A stretch of 64,000 bases of DNA from the NCBI GenBank assembly GCA_947574135.1, contig CANPIM010000007.1:1-64000 (forward strand), written 5' to 3'. This document shows positions 19,711 through 28,174 of the stretch, piece after piece. The stretch comes from an uncultured Lachnospiraceae bacterium. Lineage in GTDB: Bacteria; Bacillota; Clostridia; Lachnospirales; Lachnospiraceae. The position numbers and the translations under genes are program-made. Below the pieces are notes generated by a model. That model did not search any database and was not told where the DNA came from. It worked only from the letters and a program-made list of their open reading frames with translations. The number at the start of each line of letters is the position of its first letter. The stretch's first letter is position 1.

Positions 19711-20412
19711 TTAATCCTCCGGCTCTCCCTGAAAGTAACCGGGATTCTTTTTGATGTGTTCCCGCATAAGCTCCATGGCATTCTGTCCCTCATGGCGTTC
19801 GATGGCCTCCAGAATCTTCCCATGATAAAACACCCCGGATTCACAGCCCATGCGCTCAATAACCTTAAGCATGCTCTCGGAAAAGACCTCTTTGAGTATG
19901 GTATTGACCTTTATCACCAAAGGATTCTTGGTGATCTCTCCCACCTTCAGATGAAACTCCAGATCCGCCTCCGCAAATCCCCGGAGATCCAGGCTGTTCT
20001 GGCAGTGCTCCATGCGCTCTAAGATCTCCTTTAAATCACTGATATCCTCCTCCTCTGCCCGCTCGGCCGCCACCCGGGCCGCCTCTGCATCCAGCATTTC
20101 CCGAAACTCAAAGATCTGAAAAATGGACTGGCCTCCCAGATATACCTGGGGAACCAGGGGATTCATACAATCGTCAATGCCGATTTTCCGCACAAAGGAT
20201 CCCTCTCCCAGCCGGGTTTCCACCAGCCCTAAGGCGCCAAGCTTCTGAAGCGCCTGCCGGATGGTAATCCGGCTGACGCCGAAAAGCTCCGCCAGCTCAT
20301 TCTCGGAGGGCAGCTTTTCCCCCTGCTGCCACTCTCCCTTTATAATGGAAGCTCTAAGCTGCTTTAAGACTTCCTCTCCCACATTTACCCTCTTGATTGG
20401 CCGAATGCCCAT
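19711..20412 (-). CDS. FadR-type GntR regulator (FCD domain)
   Basis: 233 aa; GEKLPSENELAELFGVSRITIRQALQKLGALGLVETRLGEGSFV plus FCD C-terminus. Confidence 0.9.
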   Translation of the reverse strand: MGIRPIKRVNVGEEVLKQLRASIIKGEWQQGEKLPSENELAELFGVSRITIRQALQKLGALGLVETRLGEGSFVRKIGIDDCMNPLVPQVYLGGQSIFQIFEFREMLDAEAARVAAERAEEEDISDLKEILERMEHCQNSLDLRGFAEADLEFHLKVGEITKNPLVIKVNTILKEVFSESMLKVIERMGCESGVFYHGKILEAIERHEGQNAMELMREHIKKNPGYFQGEPED

Positions 20413-20432
20413 GATATCCTCCGTTTCTTTCC

Positions 20433-21770
20433 TTACCTTTCCTTATCACCGCCGGCCAATCTGCGAAAAATGGATTTTCCCTCCTTGATGGTCTCCAGCA
20501 CCTGAATCTCCCCAAGCTCCCCTAGGGAACTTGTCAGGGGATTTCTGTCCAGAATCACCAGATCTGCCAGCTTTCCCTCTAAAATACTGCCCTTTTTTCT
20601 TTCCTCAAATATCTCTATGGCGCTGCCCATGGTCACCACGCCCAAAGCCTCCTCCACAAGGCGCCTCTGCCCCTCTTGGGACAGGTCCCCCCTTTTCTCC
20701 AGCTGCCGGCTTACCGCCTGCTGCACCAGCCCCAGCATATGGGGCGCTGCCTTTCTCCCACACGCTCTGTTCCCCGGTTCTCCGCCAAAGCAAGAACACT
20801 TGTTCGAATTTATGTCACAGCTTCCCTGTCGGCAATGCCGGTGGTAGCGCAGCCGCTCCGGAAGGGATAGGGGGAACCGGGCTTCCGGGGAAGGCCTTGG
20901 ACCGGGAATTACATCCAGCCTAAGCCTCCCCACAAGACTGGCCAAATGAAGCATCTCATACTCCCCGGCCTCTGTCACAGCCTCTGCAAGGGTGGTGATT
21001 CCCCGGGAGGCAAACAGATCCACGGCCCGCTCCACCCCCTGAAGCGCCTCCCGCAGGGAGGGCCCCTCCATTCTCTCCACAGCCTGAAAAAAGGCCGTTC
21101 CCCTTAAAACGCCTGTGGGCATTCTGGTTTCGGGACAGCGCTCAATCCGTCCCCCGGGAGGATCCGGTGTAAACCTTCCAATCCCCAACCGGAGAAGGCC
21201 CTGGCTGTTAAGGATTCCCGCCTGCCCGGAGGCGTACACCAGACAGATAGGTCTCCCCCGGCTGATTCGGTCCAAATCCTTCCGTTCCAATCCCGGTCCT
21301 CTCCCATAACCCTCCGGCTCATAGCCCAGGGCCACAAACCAGGCCCCCGGCTTGCGGCCTCTCCCTGCCTCCTGCCAGGAAAGCTCCCTAAGCAAAGCTT
21401 CCCTGGTATTGCAAAAGCCCCCGGGCGCCGCATTTCCAAACATATTTTCATAGGCCATAGCCATGAAAGACGCATTTGTACAAATAAATCCCGGCAGCAT
21501 GGTCCTTCCCTCCAGGTCCACCACCCGGGCGCCGGCGCGCAACAGCCCGCGTATCTCTTCCGTAGAGCCCACCCGCCGTATCCTTTTTCCGCACAGCAGC
21601 AGAGCCTCCGCCTCAGGCCTCCCCCTGTCCATGGTAAGAATCTGTCCGTTTATATATGCCTTTTGTCTCAAGCCGTCACTTCCATCTTGTAAATTCTTCC
21701 ATGTAGTTTTTCCCGGCCTTTTCTCTATCATACACCAAAAGAGAAAACAGGGCAAGATTCCAGCGTGCAA
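20433..21770 (-). CDS. YtcJ-like amidohydrolase-fold protein, predicted catalytically inactive
   Basis: 445 aa; YINGQILTMD...GRTMLPGF and GSILEGKLADLVILDRNPL are family hallmarks, but the HxH region reads ICTNASF. Confidence 0.7.
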   Translation of the reverse strand: MHAGILPCFLFWCMIEKRPGKTTWKNLQDGSDGLRQKAYINGQILTMDRGRPEAEALLLCGKRIRRVGSTEEIRGLLRAGARVVDLEGRTMLPGFICTNASFMAMAYENMFGNAAPGGFCNTREALLRELSWQEAGRGRKPGAWFVALGYEPEGYGRGPGLERKDLDRISRGRPICLVYASGQAGILNSQGLLRLGIGRFTPDPPGGRIERCPETRMPTGVLRGTAFFQAVERMEGPSLREALQGVERAVDLFASRGITTLAEAVTEAGEYEMLHLASLVGRLRLDVIPGPRPSPEARFPLSLPERLRYHRHCRQGSCDINSNKCSCFGGEPGNRACGRKAAPHMLGLVQQAVSRQLEKRGDLSQEGQRRLVEEALGVVTMGSAIEIFEERKKGSILEGKLADLVILDRNPLTSSLGELGEIQVLETIKEGKSIFRRLAGGDKER

Positions 21771-21849
21771 AAAGGAAGGGGTCCAAAGACTCCCTTCCCT
21801 CTTGTAATACCTTTATACAATTTACCCTCTCAACAACTGCTATAAAATC

Positions 21850-22809
21850 TTAATACCCAACCTTCTCCCAGCACTCAAAGGGCGCTGCGATCTCCTCGCT
21901 TACGTACACCTGGGTTTTCATCAGCTGCAGCATGGAGCTGGGGATTGCCGGTGAAACAGGTCCGTGAAGAACCAGACGGGAGGTCATTCTCTGCCAGGAG
22001 GAGAAGGTATTGTTGGTCAGAAGCGCGTGAACCTCAATACGCTCTCTCGCATTCTTTACATCCACCGGACCGATGGTTGCAGCCTTGGGCGGCACGCTGG
22101 CAATGTAGCCGGACTGTCCGAATACGCCGTGAAGAGAATTCTGCGCCACTGTCAGGGGATGCAGGGTCACAATCCGCGCCTCCATATTCAGATACTCATC
22201 CATATTGTCGGTCATAAACTCGGAAACCGGATCGATAAAGGCCATATGACCGGTCCATCCCGGGGAGGAGGAGCAGATATCTGCACCACCCTCGCCAATC
22301 TCGGTGATCATCTTGGAATAATGACCGATGTTGGCGTTGGTGGGATAATGTACGTTTTCCATGGGCATCCGAAGCTTCTCATCGATCTGATATACGAAAT
22401 ATTTCAGCATGGAATGCGCAAAGCCAGCCTCATAGGTCTCCGGCGCAATATTTCCCTGATCGTCTGCCCACTCATCCATGGCAAAAATGTGCAGCTTGCT
22501 GCAGTCCACCTGGAAGTAATTGATAAGCTGAGCCAGGGGAATATAGGTCTCCGGCTCCGGATTGCCCAGAATCATGGTGTATTTCTTGCCCTGCTCTGAG
22601 GCCGCCTTCAGGCGGGAGAACAGGGTGGCAATCAGCACGGGATGGGGATTCATCATAACCTTAATGTTGAAATCCGGATTGGCGTGCTTCTCCAGCTCCT
22701 TGCCGCTCAGCTTGCGCAGACGCTCGCAGACCTCCCGATCCTTGAACGGCACATAATCTCCGCACTTAAAATCAAATTTGGTTGGGGGATCAAAAATAAT
22801 GTCTTTCAT
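21850..22809 (-). CDS. glucosamine-6-phosphate deaminase/isomerase-like (NagB superfamily)
   Basis: 319 aa; FAMDEW, PGWTGHMAFIDP, TVAQNSLHGVFG. Confidence 0.75.
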   Translation of the reverse strand: MKDIIFDPPTKFDFKCGDYVPFKDREVCERLRKLSGKELEKHANPDFNIKVMMNPHPVLIATLFSRLKAASEQGKKYTMILGNPEPETYIPLAQLINYFQVDCSKLHIFAMDEWADDQGNIAPETYEAGFAHSMLKYFVYQIDEKLRMPMENVHYPTNANIGHYSKMITEIGEGGADICSSSPGWTGHMAFIDPVSEFMTDNMDEYLNMEARIVTLHPLTVAQNSLHGVFGQSGYIASVPPKAATIGPVDVKNARERIEVHALLTNNTFSSWQRMTSRLVLHGPVSPAIPSSMLQLMKTQVYVSEEIAAPFECWEKVGY

Positions 22810-23954
22810 TGTACCTCTCCTTTCAGTATCACCTTTTGCATGTTCATTTTATAATCCACCACGACAAGATCTGCCCGCAAACCTGCCGCGATTTCTCCTC
22901 TGTCCAGAAGCCCTGTGGCCCGGGAGGGATTGTAGGAGGCATATTGGAATGCCTGCACAATGGACGCCCCCGTGTGCTTCATCATATTGTAGCAGGCCTT
23001 TTCCAGGGTAAGCTTGGAGCCTGCAATCTCCCCTGCAAAATCAAAGTTAATATCCGTCACGCCCTCATAGCCCTCGGGAACCGGACCGTCCATGCTGAAG
23101 GCATCAGAGATCAGGATAATCCTGTCATCTCCCTTAATCTTCTTCACCAGACGCAGCATATAGGGATCCACATGGATTCCCCGGCTGTCACAGATAAGCT
23201 CTGCATAGATTCCGGAATGATAATTCACTGTCTCATCCACGCACACGCCCCGGCACTCCGGATATTTTACCCGGTCTCCCGTGGCATTGGTGTGATGGGT
23301 GCCGATGCAAAGCCCATAGGGCATCAAGGCTTCTATCTCCTCCGGCGCCGCCTCGCTGTGAGCAACGGAAAATACAGCCGCCGGATTCTTCTCCTTCACG
23401 GACCGGACAAATTTCAGGATCCCCTCCCGCTCCGGAGCCACGGCCCAAACCCTGGTCAGATCCCAGGCCGCCTCCACAATGGGAAGATAATCCTCCTCCT
23501 TCACCGGTCCCTTCCAGGGATTGGACTCCCTGTCGCAGCCAAACTTGGGATTCAGATAAGGCCCTTCCATATAAAGGCCGCCAATATTGGCTCCCTCCTT
23601 CTCCCCCATGGCCTTTCGGATTACCTGAATGCCATCCAAAAAGCCCTTCTGATCCATATTAAAATACAGAGCCGGCAAGACCGTGGTGGTCCCGTGCTCC
23701 AGATGATGTCTGGCAGCAGGAATGGGATTGTCCGTAAAATAATCCCTTCCACCGCAGTGGGTATGAATATCAATAAGCCCCGGCCCCACAAACTCTCCCT
23801 TTACATCCAAAATCCGGCAGTCCGCCGGAATCTCCAGCTTTCTCATCTCTCCGAAGGCCTGAATCTTCCCCTCGGAAATCAAAAGCGCTGCCTCCGGAAT
23901 CAAATGATCCCTCATCACCAATGTGGCATTGATGATTGCAAGCATCTCCCTCAT
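22806..23954 (-). CDS. nagA: N-acetylglucosamine-6-phosphate deacetylase
   Basis: 382 aa; GLIDIHTHCGGRDY, YMEGPYLNPKFG, ISDAFSMDG, overlaps the nagB-like gene by 4 bp. Confidence 0.88.
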   Translation of the reverse strand: MREMLAIINATLVMRDHLIPEAALLISEGKIQAFGEMRKLEIPADCRILDVKGEFVGPGLIDIHTHCGGRDYFTDNPIPAARHHLEHGTTTVLPALYFNMDQKGFLDGIQVIRKAMGEKEGANIGGLYMEGPYLNPKFGCDRESNPWKGPVKEEDYLPIVEAAWDLTRVWAVAPEREGILKFVRSVKEKNPAAVFSVAHSEAAPEEIEALMPYGLCIGTHHTNATGDRVKYPECRGVCVDETVNYHSGIYAELICDSRGIHVDPYMLRLVKKIKGDDRIILISDAFSMDGPVPEGYEGVTDINFDFAGEIAGSKLTLEKACYNMMKHTGASIVQAFQYASYNPSRATGLLDRGEIAAGLRADLVVVDYKMNMQKVILKGEVQ

Positions 23955-24302
23955 CCCCCTTCTATAATTTATAACAATATCACTATTAATAACGGAACCG
24001 TCTCTGTCTGAATTCCCGCATTAATTACTAATTCGTATATTATTTTAAGCGTATTTCCCCCAGAAGTCAATACAGAGGACTCATTCCGTTTATTTTTGTA
24101 CAATAGTGACAAGTTTCCCCCTTCCTTTTGTGGCTTTTTTTACCTGCAAAAGAGCCTTAGAATCAGCATTTTCCCATGCTCTTCGATTTTTTTCCACAAG
24201 CTCTCCTGTTTTTTTCAAAAACGTAAAAAATTCTCCTGTTTTATTGCACTTTCCCTGTGGATATGCTATGATAAATGCAAAAATGCAGGAAAGGAGCTTC
24301 TT

Positions 24303-24902
24303 ATGAACACCTACACCATTCTAAAAAAACCGGCTGGATCGGATTTCTGGTCCCAGATCCCGGCGCTTTCTATAGATTGTGCCCTCTGGAGCGATCCCAG
24401 AGGCATTTCAGCCAAGGCCCGGCTTTGCTATGATAAGACGGCCCTCTATGTAAGGCTCTCGGCTGTGGAGGCCCAGATCCGCGCGAAGTACACCGGAGCC
24501 TTAGATTTCCCCTGTGAGGACAGCTGTCTGGAATTTTTCTTCTGCCCCATGCAGGGAGACAACCGCTACTTTAATATCGAGTTTAACCCTAACTGCTGCC
24601 TCTACCTGGGCCTGGCCACCGACCGCTATGACCTGGTGCGGCTCCTGCCCCAGACGCCGGTGCTTACCCCGCAGGCCGGACGCACCCCGGAGGGCTGGTT
24701 TATCACCTACCAGATTCCCTTCTCCTTTATCCGGCATTTCTTTCCAAGCTTCCAGGCCGTCTCCGGCGGCTCCATCCGGGCCAACTGCTTTAAATGCGGG
24801 GATCTTACCCCCAATCCTCACTTCCTCTCCTGGAATCCCGTGGCTTCTCCCACGCCGGACTTTCACCGATCCCAGGATTTTGGGGTCATGTATTTTGCCT
24901 GA
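24303..24902 (+). CDS. CBM9-like carbohydrate-binding protein
   Basis: 199 aa from ATG 24303 behind AGGAAAGGAG; CLEFFFCP...YFNIEFNPNCCLYLG, CFKCGDLTPNPHFLSWNPV motifs. Confidence 0.75.
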   Translation: MNTYTILKKPAGSDFWSQIPALSIDCALWSDPRGISAKARLCYDKTALYVRLSAVEAQIRAKYTGALDFPCEDSCLEFFFCPMQGDNRYFNIEFNPNCCLYLGLATDRYDLVRLLPQTPVLTPQAGRTPEGWFITYQIPFSFIRHFFPSFQAVSGGSIRANCFKCGDLTPNPHFLSWNPVASPTPDFHRSQDFGVMYFA

Positions 24903-24906
24903 GACA

Positions 24907-24938
24907 GAATGCCACAGATCAAGAATGCCACAGATCAA
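24907..24938. repeat. exact tandem duplication of GAATGCCACAGATCAA (2 x 16 bp)
   Basis: Read directly: 24907-24922 and 24923-24938. Confidence 0.9.
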
Positions 24939-24996
24939 AAACGCCAGGCGCCGGGGAAGCTTTTCCCGGCAGACCTGGCGTTTCAAGCGTTTTTTC
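24937..24996 (+). terminator. intrinsic terminator downstream of CBM9-like gene
   Basis: AACGCCAGG...CCTGGCGTT stem with nested GCCGGG/CCCGGC, followed by a T-rich tract. Confidence 0.75.
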
Positions 24997-25025
24997 TCCT
25001 ATGTGTATTCTTTTTTGGCCCCAGC

Positions 25026-25586
25026 TCACATAAGGCCTGCCCGCTTTAGACGGACCTCAATCATGGGCGCTGCCAGCAAAATAATCAGTATTTTTGCCAG
25101 ATCTCCCGGAATAAAGGGGAGCACTCCGGCTCCCAGAGCTGCCCGGAAATGCATTCCCGCCACATAGGCAAGCCATATGGTTCCAAAAATATAGGCCACC
25201 AGCGTGCCAAGTACCATGCCCAGAAGCCGCATGATCCAGCTGTTCCATTTCTCATGAAAAAGCCCGCAGATAATCGCCATAAAAATAAATCCAAACAAAT
25301 ATCCCCCTGTAGGTCCGAAAAGCTTCCCCGGCCCGCCGGTAAAAGCGGAGAACACCGGCAATCCCGCCAATCCCAGCAAAAGATAGACCAGATAGCTCAC
25401 TGTCCCCATCCGCCAGCCAAGAAGCCATACGGTCAGATAAATAACCAGGTTGGTTAAGGATATGGGCACCGGGGTAAAGGGCAGGGTGATGGACAAAGGA
25501 CCCAGGATACAGGTCAGAGCTGTCATCACTCCCATAAGCGCCAGTTGATAGATTGCCGTTTTTTTGTTTTCTATGTTTTCCTGCAT
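25026..25586 (-). CDS. bioY: BioY biotin transporter S component
   Basis: 186 aa; membrane protein with PVPISLTNLVIYLTVWLLG, GPTGGYLFGF signature. Confidence 0.93.
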   Translation of the reverse strand: MQENIENKKTAIYQLALMGVMTALTCILGPLSITLPFTPVPISLTNLVIYLTVWLLGWRMGTVSYLVYLLLGLAGLPVFSAFTGGPGKLFGPTGGYLFGFIFMAIICGLFHEKWNSWIMRLLGMVLGTLVAYIFGTIWLAYVAGMHFRAALGAGVLPFIPGDLAKILIILLAAPMIEVRLKRAGLM

Positions 25587-25600
25587 GATTAATCTCCTAT

Positions 25601-25703
25601 TTAAGTACCGCTACAGCTCTACCAATGACCCGTGTCTGGAAGAAATTCACGCCGCTCTCGCCTCCTGAATTCCTTCCGGGCTTTGTCCGAGCTTTCGCTG
25701 TGT
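25601..25703. repeat. tandem repeat unit 1 (103 bp)
   Basis: TTAAGTACCGCTACAGCTCTACCAATG...GCTTTCGCTGTGT; contains a 12-bp hairpin stem. Confidence 0.95.
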
Positions 25704-25807
25704 TTAAGTACCGCTACAGCTCTACCAATGCCCCTGTGTCTGGAAGAAATTCACGCCGCTCTCGCGTCCTGAATTCCTTCCGGGCTTTGTCCGGGCTTCC
25801 GCTGTGT
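25704..25807. repeat. tandem repeat unit 2 (104 bp)
   Basis: Near-identical to units 1 and 3 with a few substitutions and one insertion. Confidence 0.95.
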
Positions 25808-25910
25808 TTAAGTACCGCTACAGCTCTACCAACGCCCCGTGTCTGGAAGAAATTCACGCCGCTCTCGCCTCCTGAATTCCTTCCGGACTTTGTCCGAGCT
25901 TTCGCTGTGT
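25808..25910. repeat. tandem repeat unit 3 (103 bp)
   Basis: Near-identical to units 1 and 2. Confidence 0.95.
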
Positions 25911-25924
25911 TTTTAGTTCTATAT

Positions 25925-26911
25925 TTAGTTCTGTCTCGTTCCGTCCAGCAGGGCAGGCTTATAGCCCAGCTCCCGCAGCATTTTCATGTCCTCCTCCATG
26001 GATATCCCGCTGGTGGTGAGCATGGGGCCGGATATGGCCGCATTGGCCCCGGAAGTCAATACGCTTCTCCCCCTGTCGGGAAGCTGGCCCCGGCCGCCGG
26101 CCATGCGGATGGCGGCTCTTGGGTGGAGCATCCTGTAAATGGCTGCAATCCGCCGGATTTCCGGAAGCTCAAGGGGCGGCAGCCCAGAAAGGGGCGTTCC
26201 CGGAATGGGGTTAAGCACATTGAGAGGAATGGAAAAAACAGACAATTCCCGCAGATCAAGAGCCAGATCAATGCGATCCTCCCAGGTTTCTCCCATGCCC
26301 ATGATGCCGCCGCTGCACACGGAAAGCCCGGCCCGCTGGGCGGCCTGTATGGCTGAGCGCTTATTCTCGTAGGTGTGGGTGGTGCAGATCTGGGGGAAAT
26401 ATCTCCGGGAGGTTTCCAGGTTGTTATGGATCCGTTCCACTCCCGCTTCCTTTAGCTTTCCATATTGTTCATAGGTTAAAAGTCCCGGGGATGCGCAAAG
26501 CGACAGATTTGTCTCTTTTTTTAACAAGCGAAAAGCATCACAAATCTTATCCACCTCACTGTCACTGAGCCGCCGTCCCGAGGTCACCACGGAAAACCGA
26601 AGCACTCCGGCCTCCTGATTACACAGGGCTGCTTTTAGCATCTCCTCCCCGGACAATAGCGGATACTCCTCCGTTTCTGTATGATAATGGGCCGACTGAG
26701 CGCAAAACTTGCAATTCTCCGAACATTTTCCACTCTTTCCATTGATAATGGTGCAGATATCAAACCTCTCCCCGCAAAAGGCTCTGCGCACCTCCTGGGC
26801 CGCCTGGCAGAGCTCCTCCAAAGGCTCCTCCACCAAAGCGAGGGCCTCCTGCCGGCAAAGCTCCTCACCGGCCAATACCTTCTCCTTCCAATTCTTCATG
26901 CTTTCACTCAT
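25925..26911 (-). CDS. bioB: biotin synthase
   Basis: 328 aa radical SAM protein; NGKSGKCSENCKFCAQSAHY, YNHNLETS-like HNNLETS, LNPIPGTPL. Confidence 0.96.
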   Translation of the reverse strand: MSESMKNWKEKVLAGEELCRQEALALVEEPLEELCQAAQEVRRAFCGERFDICTIINGKSGKCSENCKFCAQSAHYHTETEEYPLLSGEEMLKAALCNQEAGVLRFSVVTSGRRLSDSEVDKICDAFRLLKKETNLSLCASPGLLTYEQYGKLKEAGVERIHNNLETSRRYFPQICTTHTYENKRSAIQAAQRAGLSVCSGGIMGMGETWEDRIDLALDLRELSVFSIPLNVLNPIPGTPLSGLPPLELPEIRRIAAIYRMLHPRAAIRMAGGRGQLPDRGRSVLTSGANAAISGPMLTTSGISMEEDMKMLRELGYKPALLDGTRQN

Positions 26912-27041
26912 CCTTCTCGTTTGTCCTTTGCTGTCTCTTTTTTATGCAGAGAGTCCTGGCCCGAAAAAGAGCCCTCTCCTGCTTCTCTCTCCCTTTCCAG
27001 GCTCTCTCTGTCAGAACACATTATAAGGATGTTTGTATTAA

Positions 27042-27073
27042 TTGTCAACCTAATTTTATATTTTAGTTAACAA
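27042..27073 (-). promoter_or_regulatory. candidate BirA operator upstream of bioB
   Basis: TTGTCAAC-N16-GTTAACAA inverted repeat (7/8 arm match), matching the known BirA-site form. Confidence 0.8.
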
Positions 27074-27081
27074 TTAACTTG

Positions 27082-27125
27082 AAATCCATAGCAAATCCAT
27101 AATAAATCAATAACAAATCCATAGC
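27082..27125. repeat. four imperfect 11-bp tandem repeats (AAATCCATAGC-like)
   Basis: AAATCCATAGC / AAATCCATAAT / AAATCAATAAC / AAATCCATAGC. Confidence 0.9.
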
Positions 27126-27290
27126 GAGCTAAGAAATACCATTTCTCTGTAGGGCGATCACCGAGCAGCCTTTGCATATTTATAAGGCGCAGGCTCATAC
27201 TATTTAAAAATGATTGATTCTGAATTGGGTATATGGTAGACTTTTAGACAAGAATTTTCCAAAAGCTACATAAAAGGAGGTCCCCTCCCC

Positions 27291-28166
27291 ATGAAAAAAC
27301 ACGCCTATTTACTCATGGCCCACAATAACTTTCCCCTGCTGCTGGAGCTCATCCGTCTCCTGGATCACAAGCGGAATGTGATTTATGTGCATATAGACAA
27401 AAAAGTGCCGGAGGATGCCTTCCTCCGGCTAAAAAAGGATTATGAAGAAAAAAGACAAGCGTGTCGCCTTTTCTCCCCTTTGATTTTTACGGATCGAATC
27501 TCCGTACACTGGGGCGGCTACAGCCAGATTGCCTGTGAGCTCCTGCTTTTAAAGGCAGCTGCCCGGGAGGAGCCCTATGCCTACTACCATCTCCTCTCCG
27601 GCTCCGACCTGCCCATAAAACCCATGGAAGAAATCCTGGCCTTCTTTGATGCGCTGCCTCCCAACGCGGGCACGGAATTTCTGGCCTTTGACAGCACAGA
27701 GGTCCCCTTCCATGTGCGGGAGCGCATTTCCCTCTACCATATTTTCCGGGAGAGCTCTCACCCTCTGGCCGAGCCCCTGGATGCCCTCTTTACCCGTGTG
27801 CAGCGGCTCCTCCATGTGAATCGCCTGAAAAGCTGCCCCTTGAAGCTTCAAAAGGGCGCCAACTGGTTTAGCATCACCCATGCCCTTGCCTGCTATGCCC
27901 TGGAGCAGGAGGATTTCATCCGCCGCACCTTTTCCCGATCCGTGTGCGCCGACGAGCTGTTTTTACAGACCCTGGCCGTCAATTCTCCCTTTGCAGAGCG
28001 CATCTACGCCCCCTATGCAGATGAAAATTCCATGGCCAATCTGCGGTATATTGACTGGGAGCGGGGCGAAAACAACAGTCCTTATGTATTTCGGAAAGAG
28101 GACGCAGAAATGCTGCGAAGGCTGCCCCACCTCTTTGCCCGGAAATTTGAGGAAAATATTTTTTAG
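27291..28166 (+). CDS. GT14-like (core-2/I-branching) beta-N-acetylglucosaminyltransferase family protein
   Basis: 291 aa; YLLMAHNNFPLLLELIRLLD, VYVHIDKK-like VHIDKK, VHWGGYSQI, HLLSGSDLPIK, GANWFSIT. Confidence 0.85.
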   Translation: MKKHAYLLMAHNNFPLLLELIRLLDHKRNVIYVHIDKKVPEDAFLRLKKDYEEKRQACRLFSPLIFTDRISVHWGGYSQIACELLLLKAAAREEPYAYYHLLSGSDLPIKPMEEILAFFDALPPNAGTEFLAFDSTEVPFHVRERISLYHIFRESSHPLAEPLDALFTRVQRLLHVNRLKSCPLKLQKGANWFSITHALACYALEQEDFIRRTFSRSVCADELFLQTLAVNSPFAERIYAPYADENSMANLRYIDWERGENNSPYVFRKEDAEMLRRLPHLFARKFEENIF

Positions 28167-28174
28167 AAAATCCC

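Noticed and set aside
22809-24011. 400-aa plus-strand ORF opposite nagA
   Set aside because: Shadow ORF; nagA on the minus strand is well supported.
25601-25910. Possible CRISPR array
   Set aside because: Units are directly tandem with no unique spacers, and there is no cas gene in the window.
25625-26356. 243-aa plus-strand ORF across the tandem repeats and bioB antisense
   Set aside because: Repeat period (103/104 bp) does not preserve frame and the rest is bioB antisense; no independent start or SD support.
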